From NCBI GenBank assembly GCA_003550325.1, contig QKWP01000109.1:193362-257361 (forward strand): a stretch of DNA of 64,000 nt. The letters are read 5' to 3'. The DNA is from Gigaspora rosea (lineage: Eukaryota; Glomeromycota; Glomeromycetes; Diversisporales; Gigasporaceae). Shown piece by piece: positions 35,129 to 46,255 of the stretch. The position numbers and the translations under genes were made by a program. The notes beneath the pieces are model-generated. The model worked only from the letters and a program-made list of their open reading frames with translations, did not search any database and was not told the origin of the DNA. Each line of letters opens with the position of its first letter. Within the stretch, counting starts at the first letter, position 1.

Positions 35129-35639
35129 AAATTTTCTTGGGGTGGCAGTTTGGATGATCAATATGATCTCGAGTCCTGCTTTCGAAATTCCACATGGATG
35201 GAAGGAGGTATTTGGAATCTATCGGAGGTGGATATTCTTAGAAAAAAGGTCAAGTTCCCCCTTTTTTTTCAAATTTTAATTTATAACTTTCTTTCTTTGG
35301 TAGTCCACGGATTCGAATTCGATTTGACTTGGAGAATGCTAGAATATTTTCAGAAGCCCTTCGGGAACAGCTCCAAAGATGCAATTTCGAGGGTCTTAGT
35401 CAAAAGGTCGATAGGACTCCAGTACACTACATACGAGATTAATACGTAGGTAAGAAGAATTCTTGAGTAACTTTTGGAGTGGCTTTGGGTACCTAATTGT
35501 GCACCACTTATGCAGGCAATTCGGGTTTCAATAAATTATTTCTGAAACTTCAATGATTAGAGTGATTAGGGCCCCTCAACTCGCCCTAACCCATCTCGAT
35601 CAACCATGCTCTATCATCGGGTCTGTTGTCTTCCCCCTT

Positions 35640-35820
35640 TTTTTTTTTTTTTTTAACATCAGGTAATCCATTCAATTTATCTTTATTTTTCCAGGCTCTA
35701 AGTTGGAACGTTTTCATGCAATTATCAATTTTTTTATTTCCACTCGTCCATCTTGTTGCCACATCTAGGTCGCATGATAGATACCATGCTGCCTCCGCCC
35801 GCAGATGTGCACTCTTTTTG
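35640..35820 (-). pseudogene. Kinase N-terminal segment, broken
   Basis: AAWYLSCDLDVATRWTSGNK followed by KIDNCMKTFQLRA is the segment preceding the kinase domain in the family seen at 62526-63828 (there LAWCLSCDPDIATRWTIGNK). The first Cys pair is lost and the frame then enters a Lys run (T run 35638-35655 on the plus strand). No kinase catalytic segment follows. Confidence 0.65.
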
Positions 35821-36800
35821 CTTATCGATTTTAATGCCAATTCCTAATTTATTACAATAACCAACTTGATAAATTCTGTTAGAATTATTCATTTTCGTCG
35901 ATTTTTTGATAATGCATAAATGCCTCGTTTTTATCTTTTTCAACTCCAATTTCATATTCATAGCAATATCCAAGCATGAATGCTCCATGAGAACTTGACT
36001 TTTTATGCTGAATTAATGCCTGGTATACATCAGCTTCAATCCCAATTCTGGACTTCATAAAATATGTAAACGCTTTAGGCTTATTGATTTCAACTCTAGT
36101 TTTCTTCAGATAACAGCTATAACGAGCATCTAATTTCCCACCAAGTGGCCTTATAACACCAATCATTACTAGCATAGAAAAGATGAATATGAGCTTAGAA
36201 TTCTATTATGGCTTTTATCTAATTCAGAACTTTCTGATCTAACTCCTAGTACAGCTTCAGGCACATCGCTTATTCTATATAGGTTGTGCAATCGTTTTTT
36301 CTGGTAGGTGCCTTGTCTTCATTATTTCTACTTGGTAATTTCTTTCCACTTATAGGCCTTTTTATGATATCATTATCTCGTTACCCTCATTTGTCTTATT
36401 AACATCATCAGTCCTATCACTATTTTCACCCTTCTTACTTCTTATTACTTAGAAAATTTTTCACTGACTCTTCTTTAATATCTTGCATTAGAAGTTTTTC
36501 GAAGCTATATTTATTTGAATAATTATGTTCGAGATTATCAATTCTGTCACCTTCATGAGCACCATTATTGTTCTTTTGCTTACGGTCTGAAAAGCTGAAA
36601 CTATTATAATCATTGACTTTTTCTGGTTCATAGCAATGACGTACTTGAAATGATCCTTCAACATCATTTATTATCTGTGACTTTTGATAATTAGTAAATG
36701 TCTTGTGATTGGCTTTTTCTGTTTTATTATTATTTCTATTTTGATAATAGTACCATTTAGTCGTGCTAGAGTCATATTTACAGTAACATACAGGTCCACT
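35820..36800 (-). pseudogene. Sel1-repeat gene remnant
   Basis: The minus strand directly continues the gag-like frame after its TGA stop. Recognisable units are SFQVRHCYEPEKVNDYN (near 36640), GAFMLGYCYEYEIGVEKDKN (near 35950) and IYQVGYCNKLGIGIKIDKQK (near 35840), interrupted by stops and frame changes. At about 35820 the Sel1 sequence joins the kinase-head sequence in another frame. That junction looks like an illegitimate fusion of two host gene fragments. Confidence 0.65.
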
Positions 36801-37883
36801 TCATTCATCAAGCTCAGATTGGTTTTTACAATTTGTATTTCGTTTCATATCTAATTTTTGATTATACATACTTGAACTAATATTACTATTCTTTGCCAAT
36901 ACACTTGCATCTTCGCAGCAAAGTTCAAGTCTGGCTTGTGCTTTTGAATCACCTTCAATAATTCCCTCTTCTGCTAATCTTTGATACCAACTAGATACCT
37001 CAGGTCTGTACTTCTTAACTCTGACAGCCTTATTTTTATCCCTAACAATCCCACTTTCCAACTTTTCATCTAGGGCCCAATTCTGTACACTGCTATAACG
37101 GTCTTCAGTAGCAAGATTCCCGTATTGGGACTTTATAGATAAAATCTCAGAAGTAGGTATCAGGCTCTTTGGACTTTTATTTTCAGAAATAATGGTAGAG
37201 GCTTTATGCTCTTTCCTTTCAACTTCAACTTTTCTGGGAGTATTTTTTTTAGCTAGGTCCTTACTGCTATGTTTCCTTGGCACATTCTTTATTTGGTTTC
37301 GAACAGGACCCAGTAAGTCATAGTCAAATGCAATTTTCTCATTTTTTTCTTTCACACTATATACTTCGCATTGGTTAATATTAACAAGTTTCTTTTTGTA
37401 TTGAGGCTTTTCTGGTTGAACTTTAGGAACTACTATCTTCCGTCTTGCATTTCTATTCTTATTATATGACAGCAAGGGTGCAATTTCTTCTACTTTCTTT
37501 TTATCCTTTAGCATTTTTTCTACTAAATCTAAGATAAGCTTCAGGATCTCTGGGATCTGCTCGGCATCTATGTCATCACTAAAATTTTTATTTATCATTT
37601 CTTGGACCACTTCAATTTGTTCTGAGTTAAGTGTTCGAAGGAGCATCGTGCACTTTTCATCTAATTTTCTTACGGCAGAGCATGTAGATACAGTGTGTCC
37701 TTTTAGATTACAATAGGAGCACCATGGCCTTTTTTGAAAGACTTCTTGGGATATTTTATAATTCTGAGGCTTCCCTTGGGCTTTCCATTGTTGACTCTTG
37801 TTTGTTTGGCGTATGCTTTTCTTTGGATATTGATATGATCTTGTGGCAGGTACTCGACTTTGATAATTATAGTAGAGATCCAT
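36801..37883 (-). CDS. Gag-like zinc-knuckle protein fused to Sel1-type sequence
   Basis: 360 residues from ATG 37883, shortly after the primer-binding site. The first third is basic and includes CSYCNLKGHTVSTC (about residues 54-67), a C-x2-C-x4-H-x4-C zinc knuckle, so it is probably the nucleic-acid-binding part of Gag. The middle has a Lys/Glu-rich helical segment and a Pro/Lys stretch. The last third (from about residue 250) shifts to Sel1-like sequence: YGNLATEDRYSSVQNWAL, KNKAV and WYQRLAEEGIIEGDSKAQARL. The ORF may thus be a Gag/host chimera. The TGA at 36801 interrupts Sel1-like sequence that continues downstream. Confidence 0.7.
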   Translation of the reverse strand: MDLYYNYQSRVPATRSYQYPKKSIRQTNKSQQWKAQGKPQNYKISQEVFQKRPWCSYCNLKGHTVSTCSAVRKLDEKCTMLLRTLNSEQIEVVQEMINKNFSDDIDAEQIPEILKLILDLVEKMLKDKKKVEEIAPLLSYNKNRNARRKIVVPKVQPEKPQYKKKLVNINQCEVYSVKEKNEKIAFDYDLLGPVRNQIKNVPRKHSSKDLAKKNTPRKVEVERKEHKASTIISENKSPKSLIPTSEILSIKSQYGNLATEDRYSSVQNWALDEKLESGIVRDKNKAVRVKKYRPEVSSWYQRLAEEGIIEGDSKAQARLELCCEDASVLAKNSNISSSMYNQKLDMKRNTNCKNQSELDE

Positions 37884-37951
37884 TTTTGTGCGATGATAGT
37901 TTTGGTATCGAATTGATAAGGGTGGGGGACAGTTAATTAAGGTAATTCGAT

Positions 37952-37967
37952 CTCACAGTCACCACCA
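37952..37967 (-). promoter_or_regulatory. Primer-binding site
   Basis: Just inside the 5' LTR, the minus strand reads TGGTGGTGACTGTGAG. It starts with TGG, complementary to a tRNA CCA end. The tRNA species cannot be named from here. Confidence 0.6.
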
Positions 37968-37969
37968 AT

Positions 37970-39012
37970 TGTGAAGTTCTGATTTGCAGGGGTTTACTAT
38001 ATAAACAATAAGTACCCCTGTATTTTACTAAAACTCTATTTAGCTATACTTCAAGACCCCTAAACCTTGAACTGGCAGGCAGAAAGAGGCATGGAAAGAC
38101 TTGGTCCGGGTCTCAAGGTTCGGAAGTCTTGTTATGGATAAGTTGGAATCCAGATAAGTATATCAGATTTAATACGTCCTATTGTTCTTGTCTTTGGGTA
38201 TTTTATTCTTCTACTAATCTTCATAGTCTCCCTGTTTTGTAGCTTATACGGTTCCAATACCGAATTTCAATCGTTTAATTCTCGTAACAATCATCACGTA
38301 GAGTCACGAGAATCAGGGATTACGTCGCTCGGATTTGGAGATCAACAATCGGTTGACAATGGAAGTCACGGGGGTGGTATTGTTCGATAAATGCGGTAAT
38401 CAATGTGGTGATCGATATGTAATTGATTATAAATACAGGTAAGAAATCGGGAACTAATTCTCTTTTCACTTTTCTCGATTTGATGAATAACGACTTGGAC
38501 ATTTTATTGAAGTCACGGGGGCAAGGAAGTTGTTATGACGAACGATTTTACAAGGAAGATAGTATTCTTCGGGGGCAAAGATAAGTATATGTTTTTATTT
38601 AATAAAAGAAAATGGTACAAAGGGGTTACAACGTCCTATAGCTAACACTTCTACTCTAATTTCGAAGGTTACTAACTGGAACTTGAACTAACTAGGACTA
38701 CCTCGAACTTATTAGAACTTGGTACGAACTACCTTTTCCCTCAATGGAACGGCCTTTATATACTTTTTAATTACAGGCTAAAAATCGATTCGATGGATTC
38801 GATTGAGTCTATGGACTCTTTCAACTCCATCTACTCTTTCGATTCCATCGAGTCGTTCGACTCCATTGAGTCATGGCCTTACTATAAATGGTAATGCTTC
38901 ACCGTAATATTTAAAAATAGAAACTACATATATATATAGAAATAAAAAAATAAAAATAGACATCGAGCACAGCCTCAACTTCCGGGTACATAAGTCAGAT
39001 TTGCCCTTCACA
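37970..39012 (-). repeat. 5' LTR of the retrotransposon
   Basis: TG...CA ends, 1043 bp. It retains more CpG than the 3' LTR. It should hold the promoter for the element. Confidence 0.9.
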
Positions 39013-39233
39013 ACATGCACTTGTTGTGATCCCGTGCCGTCATAATCACCATAACCCCTGCCTGAATTGGAAAAATGAAAATCATTATTCCTGCTAAAAA
39101 AGGTTTTTTCAAAAACAGGATAAGCGACATCAAAAAAGTTGAAGGAAACCATCCCTATGTTACACAAGAAACGTGATCGTACTGGTAAAAGAGGTACTTG
39201 ATGACTGAAAATGCTATCCGTTAGGGTTAGTAT
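39013..39233 (-). pseudogene. Coding-like fragment next to the retrotransposon, family unknown
   Basis: The minus strand is open for about 70 codons with varied, protein-like composition (MVSFNFFDVAYPVFEK, NDFHFSNSGRGYGDYDGTG). It runs to the insertion point of the LTR element. Joining the flanks across the duplicated ACAT gives a stop one codon after the duplication. The element therefore hit the very 3' end of this frame, or an exon. The 5' limit is uncertain and no family is recognised. Confidence 0.35.
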
Positions 39234-40624
39234 TTAGAATCAGGTTAAAGATTATCTACTAAATGTTTATAGAAAATTTTTAGTTAGTGCACGAAAGGCA
39301 AAAAGATTTGACAGGTTGTGTATTTCGATCAATATTATGTATATTTATTTCACAGACATCATAATCTGCAAGAAGAAGTAATCTTTGCAGATTGGGGCTG
39401 TACCCTAATTTTTTTGAAGCCAGAAACTGCATAAAAAATGGGCCTTGTTATGTAAAAAATTTTCAAAAATTCGGTTTGATATTTAATTCTAATAAAAATT
39501 AACGGTTACAATAGATTAAGTCATGAATTTTTTTTTTATAATTTTAATATTCATTTTCATTGTATTTTATTATTCTGTCATCTTGATACTTTGTATTGTT
39601 CACATCCCTAAATCTCATAATGATAGTTAGCCTAGACAATTGAAGTGTTAAAAAAAAAAATTAATTTAAAAGATGTTAAGAAAATCGATTCGAATTTTTG
39701 TGTAGAGTTTGTTTTTCATAATGGTAATCGATAAAGAACTTCTAATCAGTATCTGGAATAAATGTGCAAACTCTACATCAATGAAATAATACCATATACT
39801 GTAAAATGCAATATGAAGTTTCAAATTTAAATTATTAGTTACATAATTTTTAAGAATAACTTTATATTTGAAATGTTTTGAAAGTTAAGAATAAAGTAAT
39901 GATTATTTTATCATAAAAGAGCTAACTTAGAGAAAATAAATTTATGCATAACTCCTTTCTGGATAAAGTTTTGGCGAATTGACAAAGCATTTACATATTT
40001 GAATACGTCTCAAAATCCTAAATCATAATCTTATTGCTCATCATTTAGAGAACATTGTATTATAATGGTTACTTCAAATTTCGGACTGATAAACTAATAC
40101 ATTAATTCGCTTAGGTTTAGAAACGCATGTTAACCTTGACATTGCACTAAATGCCAAGTATCACGTTCTAAGATATACTGTAACACAAAAGCCATATGAG
40201 AATTAAACAAAAGATAAATATATTTATAAGGTTTAGCGTATCCAAACAAACCAAAAAGTTGGCCATAAGAAACTTTAATAATACTAGATCGGAAAGCTTC
40301 ACATAAAAGAAAAAACCGACTTATTGCAAGTTCATAGACGAGAATTAGGTGCAACCAAAAGTGATTGCTATTAATTATTTAAAACCACAAACTTTATTAA
40401 ATCTATATATAAAATGTTAAGACTATACATTTCATGAATCTGAATTCCTTATGGAATGACATCTTATTATACAGACCATATAAATTGACAATTTAAAATT
40501 ATTTAATTACATACTCTTAAAAATTATATTAAACCGCAAAAAGTTTATGAAATCATAAAAAATAACTTAGTTTATCGTTGAATGAAAAATCAACTTAAAT
40601 AGAATATATTTATTCATAGCTAGA
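39234..40624. other. AT-rich intergenic stretch, no supported gene
   Basis: The longest open frame (40130-40354, minus) has no ATG start near its beginning and no family signal. I do not call it. Confidence 0.4.
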
Positions 40625-40915
40625 TTATGGGAAAGAATAGCCTGAAATAAATAATGTCGAAAATTGGGCACTCTGTGGTGATAAATTTTCTGTATCTTGC
40701 GTTTTAGTGAATGGATCTGTGCCTCCAACTAGATCAGTGTATCGTTGAACGTAAATGAAATCATCGGCAAATATATTTAAAGTGTTTTGAGATCTTAAAG
40801 ACTGGGTGCCAATGTTTAGGGTTCTTTGATGTAAACCACCATAAATGTTGGTTCTTTGTAGCTGGCCAGTATTTTGCGGCTGAGCACTAATAGTTTGATT
40901 TGCAGATTGATTCAT
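40625..40915 (-). CDS. Small Gln/Asn-rich protein of unknown function, paralog B
   Basis: 96 residues, single exon, not recognised. It starts MNQSANQTI, then has QNTGQLQRT and looser QRT-type units, and ends with YTDLVGGTDPFTKTQDTE, LSPQSAQFS and a short aromatic tail. This parallels the protein at 24760-25101: shared start, NTG--QR unit, LVxGxxPFxxTxD block and SPQS. It has one NTG repeat where paralog A has four. No signal peptide or membrane segment. An AAAAAAGTATAAAA string lies about 100 bases upstream, as for paralog A. Confidence 0.75.
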   Translation of the reverse strand: MNQSANQTISAQPQNTGQLQRTNIYGGLHQRTLNIGTQSLRSQNTLNIFADDFIYVQRYTDLVGGTDPFTKTQDTENLSPQSAQFSTLFISGYSFP

Positions 40916-41010
40916 GATTAAACTTTTTTAATAAAGTATTTTTTTTTTTTTTTTTGAGATTAAAAATATCAAGAGTGTTTTAAATAAAATACAGATGAAA
41001 AACTAAAGCT

Positions 41011-41018
41011 TTTTATAC
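41011..41018 (-). promoter_or_regulatory. TATA-like box of paralog B
   Basis: GTATAAAA on the minus strand, about 96-103 bases before the ATG at 40915. It is in the same AAAAAA-GTATAAAA context as 24698-24705. Confidence 0.5.
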
Positions 41019-42563
41019 TTTTTTATTTATAAATGCATCGTCTAAAGAATACCAAAGACCTCGATTTTGGATAGGATTTCAATAATATGGCATGATAAAT
41101 AAAAGGCTGTTATTTGAGGAAAATTTTTTTATTAGTAGTAAATTCAATAAATTCCGAAAGGTTTTTTTTACTTTTTCTTGCAGAATATGTCAAAGCCGCG
41201 TAATATTTTATATTAACTGAATTAGGAAAACAATGTTATTAAAGATCTAGTGCACATAAAATTTTTTATTATAGTAATTAGTACGTGGTCTTTGAGTGTA
41301 CACATACTTTCAATGTGAACTTTTATTACTCCGTCCGTAACTCCTTCGGACAATAACTTTATGTAAAAAGTAATAATAGTCGGTCACAAATATCATGAAG
41401 AGTGAAAGAATTTGTAAATATTGTAGTAGTTATAAGCCTGTAGAGGCGACAGTTGCAAAGCAACAGACATGAGTGGCTAAATTACTCTAAATAATTATTT
41501 CAGCAATTAATCTGCCAAAATAATTTTTTTTTAGTGATGAAATCATAACCACGAAATTTTTGAATTCTTTACATCACATTATTTATGGAATTCCTGAGTA
41601 AAAAAAAAACTTAAACACCATATATAGTCATGGTATCCATAGCGATAAGTTGTAGCGACAGCTGTGAACATTCATACATAGACATGACATTCATAAGTAT
41701 GTAGCAAGTAGATACAGCAGTTTATAGGATATTCATAAATAGCTAGGAGCGACATCCATATTTAGTCATAATATTCGTAAATACTGTAGAAGCAGCGGTT
41801 TATAGAAGCGACAGTGCAAACAATACATAATAATAGCATTGTCAAAACATGCTGATCCATAAAGAAATCTGGATTATAATTGTTATTTTGTTTAAACGCC
41901 AAGCCAATTCAGTAAATTTCCATCTAAAAATGTATCAGTTTTCCATTTATCTTTTCTTTATGGAAGACAGTTTAACTTTAAATCTTGTCACCTTACGAGT
42001 AACACGAAAAGATAGCAATTGGAAAGGTCTTATGCACTAAATAAAAGCGATTTTACTATATCTGTGTATATACTCCTCCCCATCTAAATTTAACCTAACC
42101 CTAATATTAATAGATTTTATTAAAAATCGGAAATTTGAGTAATTTTGTAAGGTGTTATCATGGAAATTAACTATAATGAGCGTTATTGATTATTGGCACA
42201 TTCCGCCAGATCACCAAACCGAGACGCGCCACTAAATTTTTATAAAGATATCCTAATTTGATTGTTAAATTTTAATAATGCTAAATCTGACGGAGTTTTA
42301 CAATAATTCACTTCTCAATAGTTAAAGAGAGTGGAGCTAATCATAAATTTTCCTTTTTGGATGTAATTCTCGATTAAATGCGTCATTAAAAAAATTTATT
42401 ACTGAACCGTCTATATAACTCACAAAACGAATTTATCATGTGCAGATTTATGTACTGCTTTTATAATGTTAATTAATTTAATCGAATATCATTATCATCA
42501 TTAAATATAACTTGACTTATCATTGTCACAAAGTATTAAGGCTTTATCAGGATATATCTTAAT
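41019..42563. other. AT-rich intergenic stretch, weak short repeats
   Basis: Between about 41440 and 41830 a GCGACA(G) motif and ATATTCATAAATA/ATATTCGTAAATA recur at irregular spacing, suggesting an old tandem repeat. No gene supported. Confidence 0.4.
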
Positions 42564-43442
42564 TAGGGATGGGTTCGGTTAGCTAATAGTCGACTAGCCG
42601 ATCAGCTATAGCCGTAGTCGATGTAGTCGACTATAACGGCTTAGCTGACCGGTTAGCCGATACCAAATTTTTTATTTCCTGGCTGATAAATCATAATTAT
42701 TGCTTAATTCAGCATGAAGTGTATAAATTATATAGAATTATTGAAAGAAATACCCTAGCAGTACCCTAGCATCTTCCATCTTCCCCAGGATCGCCGTCAC
42801 TTTTTCACTGTCACGTGAATATGCCCAAAAAACTTCAATACCGTTTTAAGTTAGTGCTAGCGTTCCTATAGGGCTTCATGTTAGCAAAACATATAATAGA
42901 ATTGCTCAAGGAATTTTTTTGTTAGAGCGCGAAAGGTGATTTCTTGAAAAAGCGAACGTTTTGTTTTGATCTTCCGCTTGTGTTACGTTACACCTGCTCT
43001 CGTTATTTATTGACCAAAAATCACGTGATAGTGAAATTTTGACGGTCAAAATAATCTAATTCTGGTCAAATTTGCAAATCGTTTGGGCCTATTGCGGATG
43101 AGTTTTAAACTAATCTCCAATAGGCCAAATGATCTACAAGTTTGACCAGAATTAGATTGTTTTGAAATGTAGATCGGATCTTCAATATTTTGATTATTTT
43201 GATTGGCTGTTTACAGCATGTGGCCCGAACTTTTTTTTCGCCATGGCAAGGGTACTCTAATATGTATAACTGTATAACGTATAAAAATATAATTATTTGG
43301 CACTTGTTTATATGTTTGATTGAAAAATTGATTAAGAAATTGATCAAGTAATTTATCGGCTATAGCCGGCTATAACCGGCTAGTAGTCGATAGTCGATGA
43401 TAGCTGACCGATAGCTGACCTAGCTGACCGAACCCATCCCTA
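42564..43442. mobile_element. hAT-like element, TAGGGATGGGTTCGG ends
   Basis: Both ends read TAGGGATGGGTTCGGT inward. They are flanked by a perfect 8-bp duplication ATCTTAAT (42556-42563 and 43443-43450). Both ends carry clusters of GCTAGCCG/TAGTCGACTA/AGCTGACC motifs forming many palindromes. At 879 bp with no transposase it is non-autonomous. The first ten end bases resemble those of the element at 12134-15469. Confidence 0.9.
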
Positions 43443-44239
43443 ATCTTAATGCTAGCTTTAAATAATTCTCGGAAATTAGATTATCGATAGTAAAAAACGA
43501 GTAAAAACCGAAAACTACAAAATAAGTAAATATATGTGAAAAGAATTAGAACCTTCATGCATGGATCCGTTTTTAAACTACTATTATCATTTTTCAATTT
43601 TTTTTAAAAAAAAAAACATACGTAAGTTATAAGGGTATTATAAAGTTCCTGTTCCTTGAGTTTACTTTTTGGAATGTAATTGTACATGTATTTGAAAAAC
43701 AATAGAATAGATAAATATAATATTCAAGACTACCAGACAATTACATTAAATAAAAATGATTAAATGATTGTTTTGATCATCTCATTTCATCTATATTAAT
43801 TTCCATATTTATATAATTACTATTCGTAGTGGCGGAGGATTCTTTTAATATTAGGATATAGCATGTATCAGTCACACGATCAATTTGTCATGCAGATCAT
43901 CTTACTTAACATAGTATTATTATTGCTCAATCAAATGCACAAAGGAAAGTGAGGAAAATCATATGGGGATTCTGTTCCTACCAATTACAACACTATATCT
44001 TTCATATTAGAATACCTAGAACTAAAGACTTGATCCTTATGATCTATTACAAGCAGAAACAACATAGCTGCAACGAGGACCGGTTGATTAGTGCTATCTA
44101 GTAACGTGAATGTTGTCACTTACACATAGTCCTTGTACTACTATTGTAGCCGCGGAGCCTAACTACAAACTATGGTCTTTGAACTGCTATCGCCCTAATC
44201 GCAACCAGGAATCGTTACGGTTAGCATGGTCAGCTGAGA
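43443..44239. other. Intergenic stretch, no supported gene
   Basis: No coding signal. Base content becomes less AT-rich after about 43960, possibly part of the retroelement remnant that follows. Confidence 0.35.
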
Positions 44240-44760
44240 TTGTTGTTACCCCTGTAACTGAAAATTTTTATCACCCCTGCTTTATTTGATCGATCATTGT
44301 CATCCTCAAACATACCTCTGTAACACATGTTGCTCCTATTACTTATTTAGTAATATAGACATTCGACGCGTCACAACAGCCTTACTTAATCATAGAACGA
44401 ATTACTCTTTCCCCTTATCACGCCATTGCTTTTGTACACAGATCAATTATGTACGAAATATTATTGCTTCGTTCAGGGACGAACGAACATGAAGCATTTA
44501 AATATTATCGTCTCGACCCTCCCACAAAATAATAGTACGATTAAGTTTATAGGTGTTGAAATATATTAGCATGTAATTAGAAATGCGTTTGTGCATATCT
44601 CAATGACGAATTGATTGTGTATGACGGAAGAAAGTTAACCCGACGATTGAGTAGTGTAAATAATTAATTATATAGATCGAACATGTATATAAATCCGGTG
44701 TATTTGCCTTTAGTATCGTTAGGCTTATCTGAGTGATTCCTCCTTTATAATAAAAGTCTT
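44240..44760 (+). mobile_element. LTR-element fragment, inverted partner of 45484-46255
   Basis: From about 44280 to 44700 this is an inverted copy of 45770-46250, with matching ACGCGTCACAACAGCCTTAC and GCATGTAATTAGAAATGCG. A TGTTGAAATATATTAG-type LTR start lies at 44554. The LTR's far end cannot be placed. The superfamily is uncertain; the LTR start resembles Copia-type LTRs. Confidence 0.5.
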
Positions 44761-45483
44761 CTGAGTGAATTCCTATTATATCGTATTGATTGAGTTATTA
44801 GTTATTTGTTATTTGTTATTTGATTTATTTGGTTTATAGTTTTAGTTATTGTTATTATAAACTGAGTGATTCATGATCGATTGACTTATTAATGCGTTTA
44901 TTATATTTATTACATATTTATCTTAAGTTACCCTTTGCCACTATAATAAAACCCGCCTCCTTCTTTTGACCCGAATTAATCATAATCCATCCATTCCGAC
45001 CTCTATCTAGAACCGTCCTGATACATAACCCCGTTTACTATCCAAGTAGCTTAAACCGGCAATATTCTGGTGCTCTCCCATTTTGATAGTAACACCGTCC
45101 CAAATTTGTGAAAGATTATCTGAGTCACCCGATGGTTACACAATTGATAAAAATTTTTTTATATGTTTAATAATACTTTTTTAAAAAAAGCTCGGGAAGC
45201 TTAAATTTCTATAAAATGTAACGGATGAATTAATCTTTTACCTCACTTTATAACATATCTGTTTAATCCCTCTTAACCCCTCAACTTTTTTCTTGTAACT
45301 GTACAGGTAATTTGTTTAAATTCATTGTATGATTGGTTGATACATCTGTGTAATGTATATCGGAATCATTTCCATATTTGGGACCCTCACACGCGCGTGA
45401 TCCCGCTGTCACTATCGAAATTGGGAGTGCGTCAGCCAGATTTAGTCAGCGATAGTGAACAAGAGGAGGAATACATAAGGTCA

Positions 45484-45882
45484 TGTTATAATATACTCAA
45501 AGGGGATTCAAGAGAAACGATACAGAAATAAGTGAAAAACCAAGAGATACGACATAATAACATTCACTTTATTATAAATGTGGATCATTAAGATAATATC
45601 TAACGTTATCTAATACCTAATATGCTTTATTATGTATGAGGGACAGAATCTCCTAATATGATCTCTAATCTAATGTCATAATCTAAATCTGATTCTATTT
45701 GATTCTTCTCTGATTCCCAATACATGAAGAGCGAACACATCGTGCTTATATACATGTTTCGATATACATAATTAATTAAACTACACAAATGTCGGCTTAA
45801 CTCCCTTCCGTCTTACACAATTAATTCGTCCTTGAGATATGCACAAACGCATTTCTAATTACATGCTAATATTCTTTCAACA
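45484..45882 (-). mobile_element. Probable LTR, about 400 bp
   Basis: On the minus strand it begins TGTTGAAAGAATATTAG and ends in ATTATAACA, giving TG...CA limits. The region upstream of it (45883-46255) matches the region upstream of the LTR start at 44554. No pol sequence remains. Confidence 0.5.
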
Positions 45883-46255
45883 CCTATAAACTTAATCATA
45901 CTATTCCTTTGTGTGAGGGGCGAGACACTAATATTTAAATGCTTCATGTTCGTTCGTCCTGAACGAAGCAATAATATTTCATACATAATTGATCTGTGTA
46001 CAAAAGCAATGTCGTGATAAGGAGAAGAGTAATTCGTTCTATGATTAAGTAAGGCTGTTGTGACGCGTCGAATGTCTATATTACTAAGGATATCTAAATA
46101 AGTAATAGGAGCAACATGTATTACAGAGGTATGTTTAAGGATGATCGTATGTAACAATGATCGACTAAATGAAGCAGGGGCAGAATAAGTGATTCTGAGG
46201 CGCAGAAATATTATTATAGTAACACAGCATCCTGCGCGGGGTTTTTGGCAAAACT
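45883..46255 (-). mobile_element. Internal 3' part of the same LTR element
   Basis: An inverted copy of about 44280-44553. The open frame conserved in both copies (NIDIRRVTTALLNHRTNYS) reflects DNA similarity; its right side is frameshifted between copies, so I do not call it a protein. Confidence 0.45.

Larger units (their letters stand above)
32839..39012 (-). mobile_element. LTR retrotransposon with gag but captured host fragments in place of pol
   Basis: Direct repeats at 32839-33868 and 37970-39012 both begin TGTGAAG and end CTTTACA/CTTCACA. The 4-bp duplication ACAT flanks the whole (32835-32838, 39013-39016). Minus-strand polarity is shown by TGGTGGTGACTGTGAG just inside the right LTR (primer-binding site) and GGGTGGGAGAGT touching the left LTR (polypurine tract). 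A gag-like ORF follows the primer site. No reverse transcriptase, integrase or protease can be read; the rest holds Sel1, kinase-head and TPR remnants. It is therefore a non-autonomous copy that needs enzymes from elsewhere. Superfamily is unresolved without pol. Confidence 0.9.

Noticed and set aside
40130..40354. 74-codon hydrophobic protein on the minus strand
   Set aside because: The frame begins at a TTG with no ATG until late, and no recognised family or paralog.
44286..44492. Small protein conserved with 45855-46271
   Set aside because: The two frames match because the DNA is an inverted duplication. The similarity breaks by frameshift and no start or domain is shared.
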